From Bdellovibrionales bacterium (lineage in GTDB: Bacteria > Bdellovibrionota > Bdellovibrionia > Bdellovibrionales > UBA1609), in the NCBI GenBank assembly GCA_016716765.1, contig JADJVA010000006.1, positions 248,001 through 312,000 of the forward strand: a DNA stretch of 64,000 bases. The letters are read 5' to 3'. The position numbers were made by a program, and so were the translations under genes. The notes under the pieces are model-generated. The model did no database searches and was not told where the DNA came from. It was given only the letters and a program-made list of their open reading frames with translations. Positions 1-7,545 of the stretch are shown piece after piece. Each line of letters opens with the position of its first letter. Within the stretch, counting starts at the first letter, position 1.

Positions 1-487
1 GCCAATTGATACCATCGTTCGATCTGAGGATTTTATCAGAAAGGATGGCCCATATTTTGTTATTTGAGTTCCCCGCAATTCGCCTGACTTGTTTTCCTTT
101 ATAACGGGACTCCCATTCTGTTGCCGATGAATTCAATTCGTAAATTCCATCGCTTGTGGCGATGTAGAATTTTTCACCAATCTTCTTTATGTCCCAAACG
201 CGACGGGAAGAATGAGAGGTCAAACCCTTGTTGATCGGAACAAAGCTCGGACGGCTATCGATCTGTTTAAACATGCCCGCGGATGAAGTACTGACTATCA
301 AATTGCCATTGGCCAAAACAGACACGCTGGTGGTTCTCCCGGAGGAGGGGCCAATCAATTGCCATGGGTTTTTCGAGACATTGGGTGGAGGCGGGGGTTG
401 ATCGGGTGGAGGTTGATCGGGTGGGCGTTCGTTGGGCGGCGGTTCGTCGAGCGGGGCTTGGTTCTCGATTGAATTTCCTGAAATCAT
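1..487 (-). CDS. Partial propeller-like protein with proline-rich linker, probable broken exported gene
   Basis: The minus strand is open from an ATG at 487 to the window edge, so the 3' part is missing. The visible 162 residues start with a Pro/Asp/Glu-rich linker (residues about 10-40, repeats of the type PPPDQPP) followed by short beta-strand-like repeats of the kind seen in WD/Kelch/regulator-propeller proteins (GNLIVSTSSAG, KFYIATSDGIYEL, NKIWAILSDKIL). In the same frame upstream, 589 to 524 encodes a very good signal peptide (MKKRIYFFVGFFCFAIAF and so on), but a TAA at 521-523 separates it from the linker. The ATG at 487 has AAGGGG only one or two bases away, which is a poor ribosome-binding site. 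I infer that the full gene starts at 589 and carries a nonsense codon. No family can be named with certainty. Confidence 0.55.
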   Translation of the reverse strand, partial: MISGNSIENQAPLDEPPPNERPPDQPPPDQPPPPPNVSKNPWQLIGPSSGRTTSVSVLANGNLIVSTSSAGMFKQIDSRPSFVPINKGLTSHSSRRVWDIKKIGEKFYIATSDGIYELNSSATEWESRYKGKQVRRIAGNSNNKIWAILSDKILRSNDGINW

Positions 488-520
488 TCCCCTTCTAACT
501 TGAAATCCATTTTCACAATT

Positions 521-589
521 TTAATAAACCGCCAAAAAGGCAATTGCAAAACAAAAAAAACCCACGAAAAAATAAATTCTTTTTTTCAT
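521..589 (-). pseudogene. Orphaned signal peptide upstream of the propeller-like fragment
   Basis: ATG at 589 opens a 22-codon frame encoding two lysines, an arginine and a long Phe/Ala/Leu/Val hydrophobic core, then stops at TAA (521-523). The frame is the same as that of the propeller-like gene beginning at 487, and the codons between (518-488) are open. The simplest reading is one exported protein with a premature stop at the end of the signal sequence. A short standalone membrane peptide is the alternative. Confidence 0.45.
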
Positions 590-617
590 AAAGTCCAACC
601 ATTTCATCTTACGATAC

Positions 618-1262
618 CTATTGATATTTACTCGGAATTGAAGAATTCATAACCTTTTCAAGTGACTCAAAATCATGGGCTCCCTCCAAGACGGTGCCAT
701 TGAGAAGAAGGACTGGCACGCCGTTGAAGTCAAACTCACGAAACTCTTTTATATCATCTTCAATGATTCTTCTCACCTGCTCGGATTTAATATCTTGAAG
801 TAATTTTACCATATTTACCGCAAGCTTCTCTGCTGCCTTTTTTAAAAAATCTTCTTCGGCGAGGCTCATTTGGTTTTGGAAAACATATTCAAAAAACTTC
901 ATAGCCTTTGCTTTGTCTTGCATTCGGATTGCTTCAAAATATTGAGCAGCGGGGTAGGCCATTTTGTGGAAATTCAGAGGCATATGTTTGAAGTAAAACT
1001 GAATCTTTCCCTGATGTTTTATCTTAAATCGGTTTAATCCATCAAAGGCGGATCGACAGGCGGAACATTCGAAGTCGGCGTACTCGACGATTGTGATTTC
1101 GGAATTCGCACTTCCGATAAGTCTTCTCTCGCTGTCTAACCTTGGCTCTCTGGGATTTTTAGCCGCCTTCATTTGTTCGGTTTTCGCTTCAGACTGGCGA
1201 GTTAAGGCCGTGGCACAACCACTCGTCAAAAGCAACGCAACTAAAGCACTGAGCCTAATCAT
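618..1262 (-). CDS. DsbA-family thioredoxin-fold lipoprotein
   Basis: This 214-residue protein is a likely periplasmic thiol-disulphide oxidoreductase. Residues 1-16 form a lipoprotein signal ending in a lipobox (LTSGC, Cys16). The thioredoxin fold starts around residue 54 (EITIVEYADFECSAC) with a CSAC active site at 66-69. The helical insertion follows, and a cis-proline loop (NGVPVLLLNG) lies near residue 182, as in DsbA/Thioredoxin_4 proteins. The family uses the CxxC pair to make or exchange disulphides in exported proteins. The neighbouring gene for SelO, a redox-linked enzyme, is transcribed in the same direction with a gap of about 130 bases, but no operon can be proved. The substrate is unknown. 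Confidence 0.85.
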   Translation of the reverse strand: MIRLSALVALLLTSGCATALTRQSEAKTEQMKAAKNPREPRLDSERRLIGSANSEITIVEYADFECSACRSAFDGLNRFKIKHQGKIQFYFKHMPLNFHKMAYPAAQYFEAIRMQDKAKAMKFFEYVFQNQMSLAEEDFLKKAAEKLAVNMVKLLQDIKSEQVRRIIEDDIKEFREFDFNGVPVLLLNGTVLEGAHDFESLEKVMNSSIPSKYQ

Positions 1263-1373
1263 GCTCCTCCCCTCCTTTTTTGATGCCGGTTGTTTTTAGC
1301 CTATTGAAGCCTGAGAACCTCGTCAATGAATGTCGTCACATAAATTGGGAAGAAATAAAAATAATATGTGGGA

Positions 1374-1400
1374 TTAGGTTAGGTTAGGTTAGGTTAGGTT
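1374..1400. repeat. Pentanucleotide repeat (TTAGG)n at the selO stop codon
   Basis: Five full copies of TTAGG plus TT run without a mismatch. The TAA stop codon of selO (1394-1396 on the minus strand) lies inside the array, so the repeat begins within the last codons of the gene and runs into the space before the DsbA-like gene. Length changes would alter at most the end of selO. Confidence 0.9.
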
Positions 1401-2881
1401 CCACAGAATGTTTCAACCACTTGTTCATCTGGCCCTGGTGGTAGAATATATGCCTGGGTGGTTTTTGAAGGGTTTTCGTAGGGAGTTGAAAGGGCATCAA
1501 TCAGTTGATTCATGGGATTGAAGTCACCTGCTTCAATCGCCGCATTTATAAGCCTTTCAATCTGGTGATTGCGTGGAATGACAGATGGATTTGCTCTTTG
1601 GATTGACAATTTCACATCTGTGTGTGGATTTTCGTTTTGGCGAAGGCGACTGCGCCATAACTTTACCCAAATTTCGACTTCTGACCTCGAAGGAAAAAGA
1701 TGATAGAGGTCAGTCAGATCGGAGTTATCGTCGTGGCAGTTTGCCAAACTACGAAATGTGAGGGTGTAATCGGCACGGTCCTTGTGCATCAAATTGAGGA
1801 GTGCCTGAATAAGAGAGACATCATTGTCCAGTGAGTTATCGAGTCCAATTTTTTTTCTCATCCCAGCCAACCAATGTGAACGGAATATCTCACCAAATGA
1901 ATGGATGACTTCTTTGGCAAGATCCTTGGCCTTCATCTCATTTGCATCGACAAAAGGTAACAGACAAGTGGCGAGCATTCCGAGGTTCCACTGGGCGATG
2001 GCAGGCTGGTTACTAAAAGCATACCGGCCTTGATGGTCAATCGAACTAAAGACCATATTGGGATCATAGAAGTCCATAAATGCGCAGGGACCATAATCTA
2101 TAGTCTCGCCGGAGATTGCCATATTGTCTGTATTCATCACACCATGGATAAAGCCAACGAGCATCCACTGAGCGACGAGATGAGCGTGAGCTTTGACTGC
2201 GGCATCGAGTAATCCAAGATAAGGATTTGAGGCATTTCTGGCGCTGGGATAATGTCGATCGATGACATAACCGGCTAGTATTTTAACGGCCTCCCAATCC
2301 TTGCGGGAGGCGAAATATTCAAATGTGCCAATGCGGATGTGGGAGGCTGCAACTCGCGTCAAAATAGCGCCCGGCATGTCCCTGTCCCGATACACTCGAT
2401 CTCCTGTTAAAACCATCGCCAGTGATCGGGTTGTCGGAATTCCAAGGGAATTCATGGCCTCGCTCACAATGTATTCGCGTATGACAGGGCCCAGAGCTGC
2501 CCGTCCATCACCCTGTCGAGAAAATTCGGTTCTTCCAGCGCCTTTGAGCTGAATGTCGCGTGTTCTGCCCTTCGTGTCGATGACCTCACCCAAGAGAATG
2601 GCTCTGCCATCTCCCAGTTTTGGTGTAAAATGTCCGAACTGATGGCCAGCGTAAGCAAGTGCAATTGGAACACAAGTCTCTGCCAATTTATTTCCCGAAA
2701 ATATCTGAGCGATTTCTTTTTCACTTAGTTCGCTGAGGTCAACTTGTAGCTCATGCAGCAACTCATCGTTTTTGAGTATTAAACTGGGGTTAGATGACGG
2801 CGTTGGCATCACATTTTGATAAAATCGATTGGGGAGTTGTGAGTAGCTATGCGTAAAATTGATCATTTGAAAGTTCGCCAT
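1394..2881 (-). CDS. selO: Protein adenylyltransferase SelO (YdiU family)
   Basis: The 495-residue product matches SelO/YdiU, a pseudokinase-fold enzyme that transfers AMP from ATP to hydroxyl side chains of proteins and is linked to redox stress. Family motifs are clear: GDGRAILLGE, the stretch GAGRTEFSRQGDGRAALGP, HIRIGTFEYFA, GVMNTDNMAISG (the metal-binding Asn/Asp loop) and DYGPCAFMDFYDP. The C terminus ends in Phe-Cys-Gly-Thr, where other members carry Sec or Cys as the third-last residue; here it is cysteine (TGT). Length is normal. The start is ATG at 2881; no clear ribosome-binding site is visible because a TCTGAC hexamer array occupies the upstream 20-50 bases, in frame with the gene but preceded by an in-frame TAG. 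Confidence 0.95.
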   Translation of the reverse strand: MANFQMINFTHSYSQLPNRFYQNVMPTPSSNPSLILKNDELLHELQVDLSELSEKEIAQIFSGNKLAETCVPIALAYAGHQFGHFTPKLGDGRAILLGEVIDTKGRTRDIQLKGAGRTEFSRQGDGRAALGPVIREYIVSEAMNSLGIPTTRSLAMVLTGDRVYRDRDMPGAILTRVAASHIRIGTFEYFASRKDWEAVKILAGYVIDRHYPSARNASNPYLGLLDAAVKAHAHLVAQWMLVGFIHGVMNTDNMAISGETIDYGPCAFMDFYDPNMVFSSIDHQGRYAFSNQPAIAQWNLGMLATCLLPFVDANEMKAKDLAKEVIHSFGEIFRSHWLAGMRKKIGLDNSLDNDVSLIQALLNLMHKDRADYTLTFRSLANCHDDNSDLTDLYHLFPSRSEVEIWVKLWRSRLRQNENPHTDVKLSIQRANPSVIPRNHQIERLINAAIEAGDFNPMNQLIDALSTPYENPSKTTQAYILPPGPDEQVVETFCGT

Positions 2882-2898
2882 TGTCTGAGTGATACTTG

Positions 2899-2927
2899 CA
2901 GAGTCAGAGTCAGAGTCAGAGTCAGAG
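2899..2927. repeat. Hexamer repeat (CAGAGT)n / (TCTGAC)n upstream of selO
   Basis: Four perfect CAGAGT copies plus CAGAG are followed by a 9-base inverted repeat, GTCAGAGCT-CT-AGCTCTGAC (2921-2940). Read on the minus strand it is TCTGAC repeated, in the same frame as selO, and would encode Ser-Asp repeats just before its ATG. It replaces the region where a ribosome-binding site would be expected. Confidence 0.9.
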
Positions 2928-2984
2928 CTCTAGCTCTGACCAGAGACAGAAACAGGCGCGTAAACACTTAAAAGAGGTGTCTGC

Positions 2985-3707
2985 TTACTGTTTTTTACTT
3001 CCAAGGTAATCAAGGACTTCTTGAGCATGACCCTCGACAGATACCCCGCGCCATTCCTTTTCAAGTTGCCCGTTCTCATCGAGAACAAAAGTGGAACGTT
3101 CAATTCCTAAGACTTTTTTCCCGTACATATTCTTAGTTTTGATAACTCCAAATGTTCGACAGATCTTTTCCTCGGGGTCACTGATCAAATCAATACTGTA
3201 GCATTGCTTGTCTTTAAATTTTTCATGAGATGAAATCGAATCTCGAGACACTCCGTAAACCTCTGCATTTTTACTTTTGAATTCGTTGTGCAATTTTGTA
3301 AAATCGTGTCCTTCGATAGTGCAGCCAGGAGTGGCATCCTTCGGATAAAAATAAAGTACTATTTTTTTTCCCTTCATCGCGGACAATTGGAACTGCTTGG
3401 CTCCAGTTGCAAGTAGAGAAAAGTCAGGAACCAGCTGGCCCAATGAGACGGCTGGCACAGTGCCAACCTGGGATTGTACTGATTTTATTACATTTTGTTT
3501 ACTGGCCTTCGAAGCCACTTTTTTGGTCGCGATTGTCTTCTTGGTCGCAGTGGATTTCTTGGATAGAGTCACCTTCTTGGCTGCTTGTGTCTTTTTGGTT
3601 AAGGCGACCTTCTTAGATGCTGTTGTCTTATTGGCTTTTGCTGCTGTTTTTGTGGCCTTTGCTGTTGTTTTTTTAGCAGAGGCTTTCACTTTTATTTTTT
3701 TTGCCAT
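2985..3707 (-). CDS. bcp: Bcp-type peroxiredoxin with basic histone-H1-like N-terminal tail
   Basis: The C-terminal 150 residues are a BCP/PrxQ peroxiredoxin that reduces peroxides with a peroxidatic cysteine: LYFYPKDATPGCTIEGHDF gives Cys129 in the chosen numbering, followed by VYGVSRDS, SDPEEKICRTFGV and RSTFVLDENG. Residues 1-80 are an unusual tail of Lys/Ala/Thr repeats (AKKTTAKATKTAAKANK type) resembling histone H1 or AlgP-like DNA-binding tails. The second cysteine normally five residues after the first in E. coli Bcp is absent (His-Asp-Phe there); other cysteines lie at about 169 and 183. I chose ATG 3707 because GAGGA lies eight bases upstream; the longer start at 3746 adds 13 residues and lacks a site. 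The peroxidase part is certain; DNA binding by the tail is inference. Confidence 0.88.
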   Translation of the reverse strand: MAKKIKVKASAKKTTAKATKTAAKANKTTASKKVALTKKTQAAKKVTLSKKSTATKKTIATKKVASKASKQNVIKSVQSQVGTVPAVSLGQLVPDFSLLATGAKQFQLSAMKGKKIVLYFYPKDATPGCTIEGHDFTKLHNEFKSKNAEVYGVSRDSISSHEKFKDKQCYSIDLISDPEEKICRTFGVIKTKNMYGKKVLGIERSTFVLDENGQLEKEWRGVSVEGHAQEVLDYLGSKKQ

Positions 3708-4137
3708 TTGGTTATTCCTCATTTTGGAGTCGGGGGTGGTTGACAAAATCGAGTCCTGTCATTCCAAGTCAGTGTTCCTTAGGACCTGCGCCTCATCCTA
3801 TGTGAATGACAGAGAAATGCAACAACTATGGTTTTGGTCTCCTTTCTTTACTAACTATTTGAAAATAGGGTATTTCAATCTGTACTTTGGGGCCTTGCTT
3901 GCTCAATCACCTAAAATAAGATAAGAACTGATAGCGGGTTTTTTTAAATTTTCTGCGCGGTGGAAAATCCATTTTCGAGGGGAGAAAATGATGTCGATCA
4001 GTTCAGTTGCTACAACAAAGCATTTTCATGCTCATGATGTGATGCATCTTCGTGCTGGTCAACACTATTTCGAGCATTGACTGTTTGTCAGTTAGATTGA
4101 CTCCCCAATCTGTTGAAGGAGCCTACTTCTGGAGTTT
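3708..4137. other. Intergenic region between divergent peroxiredoxin and M48 genes
   Basis: A divergent promoter region is expected here. The only open frame I would single out is a 30-codon one at 3988-4080. The plus strand also reads open opposite the repetitive Lys/Ala tail of the peroxiredoxin, which is a by-product of that low-complexity sequence. I see no confident promoter, riboswitch or terminator. Confidence 0.5.
3988..4080 (+). CDS. Possible small His-rich peptide upstream of the M48 protease
   Basis: ATG-ATG at 3988 follows GAGGGGAGAAA, a strong ribosome-binding site at good spacing, and opens a 30-residue frame ending in TGA at 4080. Six of the last 20 residues are histidine (KHFHAHDVMHLRAGQHYFEH), an unusual composition that would suit metal binding or a leader peptide. 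It ends 57 bases before the M48 gene in the same direction. No homology can be judged at this length, so the call rests on the Shine-Dalgarno sequence and composition alone. Confidence 0.35.
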   Translation: MMSISSVATTKHFHAHDVMHLRAGQHYFEH

Positions 4138-5304
4138 TTGCGTGGCTTATTAGTTCATAGAGTAGATGCGAACAGGCGGTCCTCTGCCCAGATTGCAATC
4201 CGGGGCGACTCTTTTTTCATCGAGGTCTGTGAGGAAGGGAAAACTGTCGATGGATCATCGCTAAGTATTCCTTTATCTAAAGTCACTCTCAAGCGAGGAG
4301 GAAATCGAGACAGTCTCTTGTTTATCGAATCGCCTGTGTTGGATCAAAGTATTTGTTATGTCGAATTCAACAAAAAGAACTGTGAATATTTGGGGCAGAA
4401 TAAGGGGCTCGAGGAGCAAATCAAATTCTTGAGCTCAGACAGAAATGGCGGAGCTTTTTTGGTTTCGTTTTTAGTCGTAATGATGGTAGCTCTTTTCGGT
4501 GCATTGATTGTATATCGTGCGGACGTTTTTGGAGCGGTAGCAAGACTGGTGCCGTACAAATGGGAGAGAAGTTTAGGAAATAGAGTTTTTAATCCAATCA
4601 TTAATCTTGAACAGAAATCTGTCGTAGAAAAACTGGGCGCAATGTTTTCGCCTCTTCAATTTTCCAAGGATGAAAAAGGAAAAAGGGATTGGAGCTCATG
4701 GAATGCGGATTCTTTTACCTTTCACATTTCTTCCGATACTGTTCCCAATGCTTACGCAACTTTGGGCGGGCACATATTTGTGAACAAAGGTCTGATTCAG
4801 CTGCTTGAGAGTTCAGAGGAACTGATGGGAGTTGTGGCGCACGAAATGATTCATGTGCAGCGCCGACATGTTATGAGTTCCGTGTTTCAGGGGCTTGGTA
4901 TGTTTGTGATATTTCAGGGACTTCTTGGCGACGTTTCTGGCTTGGTGGCTGTGGCAATTGATCAAGGGGGACCTCTGCTTAATTTGCAATACTCTCGGAG
5001 ACTAGAAGAAGAGGCCGATCGCCTAGCGATTGAATTTCTCATTCAGAACGGGGTACGTCCAACTGGGTTGGCGACGGCCTTGAATCGGATAAATGCTGAG
5101 ACAAAGAAGATGGTTCAGCAGTCTCCAGCCCCAGAAGTGCTTGAAAAGCTTAACAAAATTGAATTGCTTAGTTCGCATCCAGAAGTTGATAAGAGAATTG
5201 AGCAAATCATTGAAAAATCAAATGAATTGTCGAAGGGTGTTGAATACAGAGAAATGGAATTTGATTATTCTGGATTTAAGAGAGAAGTTAAGGATAAGTT
5301 CTGA
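4138..5304 (+). CDS. M48 family membrane metallopeptidase
   Basis: A 388-residue zinc metalloprotease. Residues 1-100 form an N-terminal domain of unknown type. A transmembrane segment follows at about 106-127 (AFLVSFLVVMMVALFGALIV). The peptidase domain has HEMIH at 235-239 (HExxH zinc site) and a downstream EEEADRLAIEF segment near 285 that supplies the third ligand, as in Ste24/HtpX/BepA-like M48 enzymes. These proteases clip or control misfolded membrane or envelope proteins. The start is not ATG: TTG at 4138 has GGAG only three bases away, while CTG at 4129 has AAGGAG at better spacing; an in-frame TGA at 4114 limits the choice. The stop TGA is the first unit of a hexamer repeat. Three AIM24 genes follow in the same direction. 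Confidence 0.85.
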   Translation: MRGLLVHRVDANRRSSAQIAIRGDSFFIEVCEEGKTVDGSSLSIPLSKVTLKRGGNRDSLLFIESPVLDQSICYVEFNKKNCEYLGQNKGLEEQIKFLSSDRNGGAFLVSFLVVMMVALFGALIVYRADVFGAVARLVPYKWERSLGNRVFNPIINLEQKSVVEKLGAMFSPLQFSKDEKGKRDWSSWNADSFTFHISSDTVPNAYATLGGHIFVNKGLIQLLESSEELMGVVAHEMIHVQRRHVMSSVFQGLGMFVIFQGLLGDVSGLVAVAIDQGGPLLNLQYSRRLEEEADRLAIEFLIQNGVRPTGLATALNRINAETKKMVQQSPAPEVLEKLNKIELLSSHPEVDKRIEQIIEKSNELSKGVEYREMEFDYSGFKREVKDKF

Positions 5305-5358
5305 TTCTGATTCTGATTCTGATTCTGACTTTGATTCTGATTTTGAGTTTGAATTTGA
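5299..5358. repeat. Hexamer repeat (TTCTGA)n between the M48 and first AIM24 gene
   Basis: Five perfect TTCTGA units (5299-5328) are followed by five degenerate ones (CTTTGA, TTCTGA, TTTTGA, GTTTGA, ATTTGA). The first unit contains the TGA stop of the M48 gene, and every unit gives another TGA in that frame. In the frame of the AIM24 gene downstream the array is open and would encode Ser-Asp then Glu-Phe repeats. Confidence 0.92.
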
Positions 5359-5389
5359 ATTCTTTTTGCCCAAGTGGAGGGAGCCAAAG

Positions 5390-6091
5390 ATGAATACTTC
5401 TGTTCCTCAAACAGAATTTTCGATGTCTCAAATCGAAAGAATTGGAAGCGATTCGTTTCGCATGCTCAGGGTTTCATTGGCCGCGGGTGAGGTATTGGTT
5501 GTTGAGCCTGGAGCGATGGCAAGTCAACACCCCAACATTGAATGTGAGACGTTCATCAATGGAGGAATCATTCAGGGTTTGATTTCAAAATTCTTGGGCA
5601 AGGAGAGTTTTTTTGTTAATTATTATAGGAATCCAAAGGCCCAAGGCAGCGAGATTCACTTCACTCAGCCAACACCTGGGGACATAGTGGAGAGAAATCT
5701 TCAAAATGAGACTATTTTTATTGAGCGTGGTTCATTTATCGCGCGATCGCCAACAGTAAGGGCCAGTGTGTCCTGGGCCGGATTTGCAAGTCTCATTGCT
5801 GGAGAGGGGTTGTTTCGCTTGTGTTACCAGGGGACGGGCAAACTGTGGTATGGGGCTTATGGGGCCGTAATTGAACGTGACATTCAGGGGGACCTGATCG
5901 TCGATTCGGGCCATCTGTTATCTTATCCGCCGACAGTCAAGCTTAAACTGACTCTTGCTGGAGGATTGTTTTCTAGCGTTTTTTCGGGTGAAGGATTTGT
6001 CTTGCGCCTTTCTGGGTTTGGTAGGATTCAGTTGCAGACAAGAAGTGTGAAGGGTCTGGCTCAGTGGTTGAATCCGCGGTTTTGGGGGTAA
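5390..6091 (+). CDS. AIM24 family protein, copy 1
   Basis: A 233-residue member of the AIM24/TIGR00266 family, beta-rich proteins of unclear function found in bacteria and, as AIM24, in mitochondria where it supports inner-membrane organisation. Visible family blocks are EVLVVEPGAM, LGKESFFVNYY, TPGDIVERNL, GSFIARSP, GEGLFRLCYQGTG, YGAYGAVIERD, VDSGHLLSY and SGEGFVLRLSGFG. ATG 5390 was chosen because GGAGG lies about nine bases upstream; the frame is open further upstream through the hexamer repeat but has no better start. The next paralogue starts one base after the stop, so the three are surely co-transcribed. No transmembrane segment or signal peptide is evident. Confidence 0.9.
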   Translation: MNTSVPQTEFSMSQIERIGSDSFRMLRVSLAAGEVLVVEPGAMASQHPNIECETFINGGIIQGLISKFLGKESFFVNYYRNPKAQGSEIHFTQPTPGDIVERNLQNETIFIERGSFIARSPTVRASVSWAGFASLIAGEGLFRLCYQGTGKLWYGAYGAVIERDIQGDLIVDSGHLLSYPPTVKLKLTLAGGLFSSVFSGEGFVLRLSGFGRIQLQTRSVKGLAQWLNPRFWG

Positions 6092-6092
6092 T

Positions 6093-6773
6093 ATGGAAGT
6101 TGAAATCAAATATGCACCAGCAGGAACCGCAGCCATTTGCCATCTTTTGGCGGGAGAGATTCTCTCCGCAGAATCTGGTGCTTTGTTAGCAATGAGGGGC
6201 AAGATTGATGTCGAAACGACGACACGGCAGAAAAAAGGCGGCGGTGTTTTAGCGGGCCTCAGGAGGATCGTCAGCGGTGAGAGTTTTTTCATTAATCGAT
6301 TCAAGGCCATAGAGCCAGGCCAGGTTTGGATAGGAACTCCGCTTCCCGGAGATATTATTGTTCACGAATTAAAAGGCGAGAAGCTGGTGATCTCGGGTGG
6401 GAGCTATATTGCCTGTGAAGATGATGTGCATATTGATTTGGAGTGGCAGGGCTTTAAATCCTTGTTTTCAGGAGAAGGCATTTTTTGGGTAAAGGCCCAA
6501 GGAAATGGAAAGGTAATATTGGGAAGTTTTGGCTTCATCTACCCAATTCAAGTTGACGGTGAGTATATCGTTGATACGGGTCATATTGTGGCCTTTGAGG
6601 AAACCCTTTCATTTAGCATTTCAAAAGTCAGCAGATCGTGGATTGACGCCTTTTTAAGTGGAGAAGGTTTTGTTTGTCGCTTTAACGGTCAGGGGACTGT
6701 TTGGTGTCAGAGTCACAGCCCACGGGTTTTTGGAGGAGAGATGAAAGAATACTTGAGGCCGAGACAGCAATGA
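6093..6773 (+). CDS. AIM24 family protein, copy 2
   Basis: A 226-residue paralogue of the genes on both sides. Shared blocks are GEILSAESGALLAM, VSGESFFINRF, LPGDIIVHEL, GGSYIACEDDV, GEGIFWVKAQGNG, GSFGFIYPIQVDGEY, VDTGHIVAFEE and SGEGFVCRFNGQG. The start ATG 6093 sits one base after the stop of copy 1 with GGGGGT just upstream, so translation is probably coupled. The copies differ strongly outside the motifs, so the duplication is old and the three proteins may assemble together rather than replace each other. Function is not established for bacterial members. Confidence 0.9.
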   Translation: MEVEIKYAPAGTAAICHLLAGEILSAESGALLAMRGKIDVETTTRQKKGGGVLAGLRRIVSGESFFINRFKAIEPGQVWIGTPLPGDIIVHELKGEKLVISGGSYIACEDDVHIDLEWQGFKSLFSGEGIFWVKAQGNGKVILGSFGFIYPIQVDGEYIVDTGHIVAFEETLSFSISKVSRSWIDAFLSGEGFVCRFNGQGTVWCQSHSPRVFGGEMKEYLRPRQQ

Positions 6774-6786
6774 CGGGAGAATTTTC

Positions 6787-7455
6787 ATGATGTCTTTTGA
6801 TATAAAGTGCAGGCCTGAATTCGCTCTCCTGACGGTTGAAGTGCCAGAAGGAAAAAAGCTTTTTGTAGAGGCTTCTGCGATGGCCTGGATGTCTGCGAAT
6901 ATGAAGATGCGAGCCTTATTTAAGGGTGGACTTCGTCGTTTTATATCCAAGGAAAGTCTGTTTATCTCTGAATTTGAGGCTCAGGGTTTTGCTGGTGAGG
7001 TAGCTATTGCTCCGGGGCCCAGTGGAGATATTGGGCATCTTTCGCTCAATAGCCAGACTGTCTATATTTCATCATCAAGCTATGTGGCGCACACAGAGGG
7101 TGTTAGTTACGAAACCAAGTTTCAAAGGCTGAGTCAGGGGTTATTGAGCGGAGCGGGCTGGTTTTTGATTAAGATGGTGGGAACTGGCGATGTTTGGTTT
7201 AACTCATATGGTGCTATTGAGTCTTTGGATGTATCGGACAATTTGACTATTGATAACGGACACATTGTTGCGTTTACCGAAGGAGTCGAATACGATGTCG
7301 TCAGATTGGGCGGTTACAAGTCTTTATTATTCTCCGGAGAGGGCTTTGTTTGCAGGTTTCGCGGTCAGGGAAAAGTTTTTATTCAGACGAAAAAACCAGC
7401 TTCCCTTATTTCATGGGCAAATGCCTATCGCCCAGTGAAAAGTTCGCGCGCTTAG
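6787..7455 (+). CDS. AIM24 family protein, copy 3
   Basis: A 222-residue third paralogue: KKLFVEASAMAWM, FISKESLFISEF, GPSGDIGHLSL, SSSYVAHTEGV, LSGAGWFLIKMVGTG, WFNSYGAIESLDV, IDNGHIVAFTEGV and FSGEGFVCRFRGQG. It begins 14 bases after copy 2 with GGGAG about eight bases before ATG 6787. Like the other copies it has no signal peptide or membrane segment. It ends the apparent M48-AIM24-AIM24-AIM24 transcription unit. Confidence 0.9.
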   Translation: MMSFDIKCRPEFALLTVEVPEGKKLFVEASAMAWMSANMKMRALFKGGLRRFISKESLFISEFEAQGFAGEVAIAPGPSGDIGHLSLNSQTVYISSSSYVAHTEGVSYETKFQRLSQGLLSGAGWFLIKMVGTGDVWFNSYGAIESLDVSDNLTIDNGHIVAFTEGVEYDVVRLGGYKSLLFSGEGFVCRFRGQGKVFIQTKKPASLISWANAYRPVKSSRA

Positions 7456-7545
7456 TCTTTTCCATCGCGAGCATTCACGTTGACAATAAATCAACACAGG
7501 TTCGTTGACTTTGAAATGGCTTTCGATTTCTAAAAATAGAATTAA

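Noticed and set aside
1374..1400. Telomere-like TTAGG array
   Set aside because: Only 5.4 copies, internal to a gene end in ordinary bacterial sequence; it is a simple repeat, not a chromosome end.
3397..3924. Open frame of about 175 codons on the plus strand opposite the peroxiredoxin tail
   Set aside because: It is the reverse of the Lys/Ala repeat tail and has no ribosome-binding site; low-complexity sequence keeps several frames open.
5093..5389. N-terminal extension of the first AIM24 gene through the Ser-Asp repeat
   Set aside because: The frame is open, but ATG 5390 has a good ribosome-binding site and the upstream part overlaps the M48 gene in another frame without a better start.
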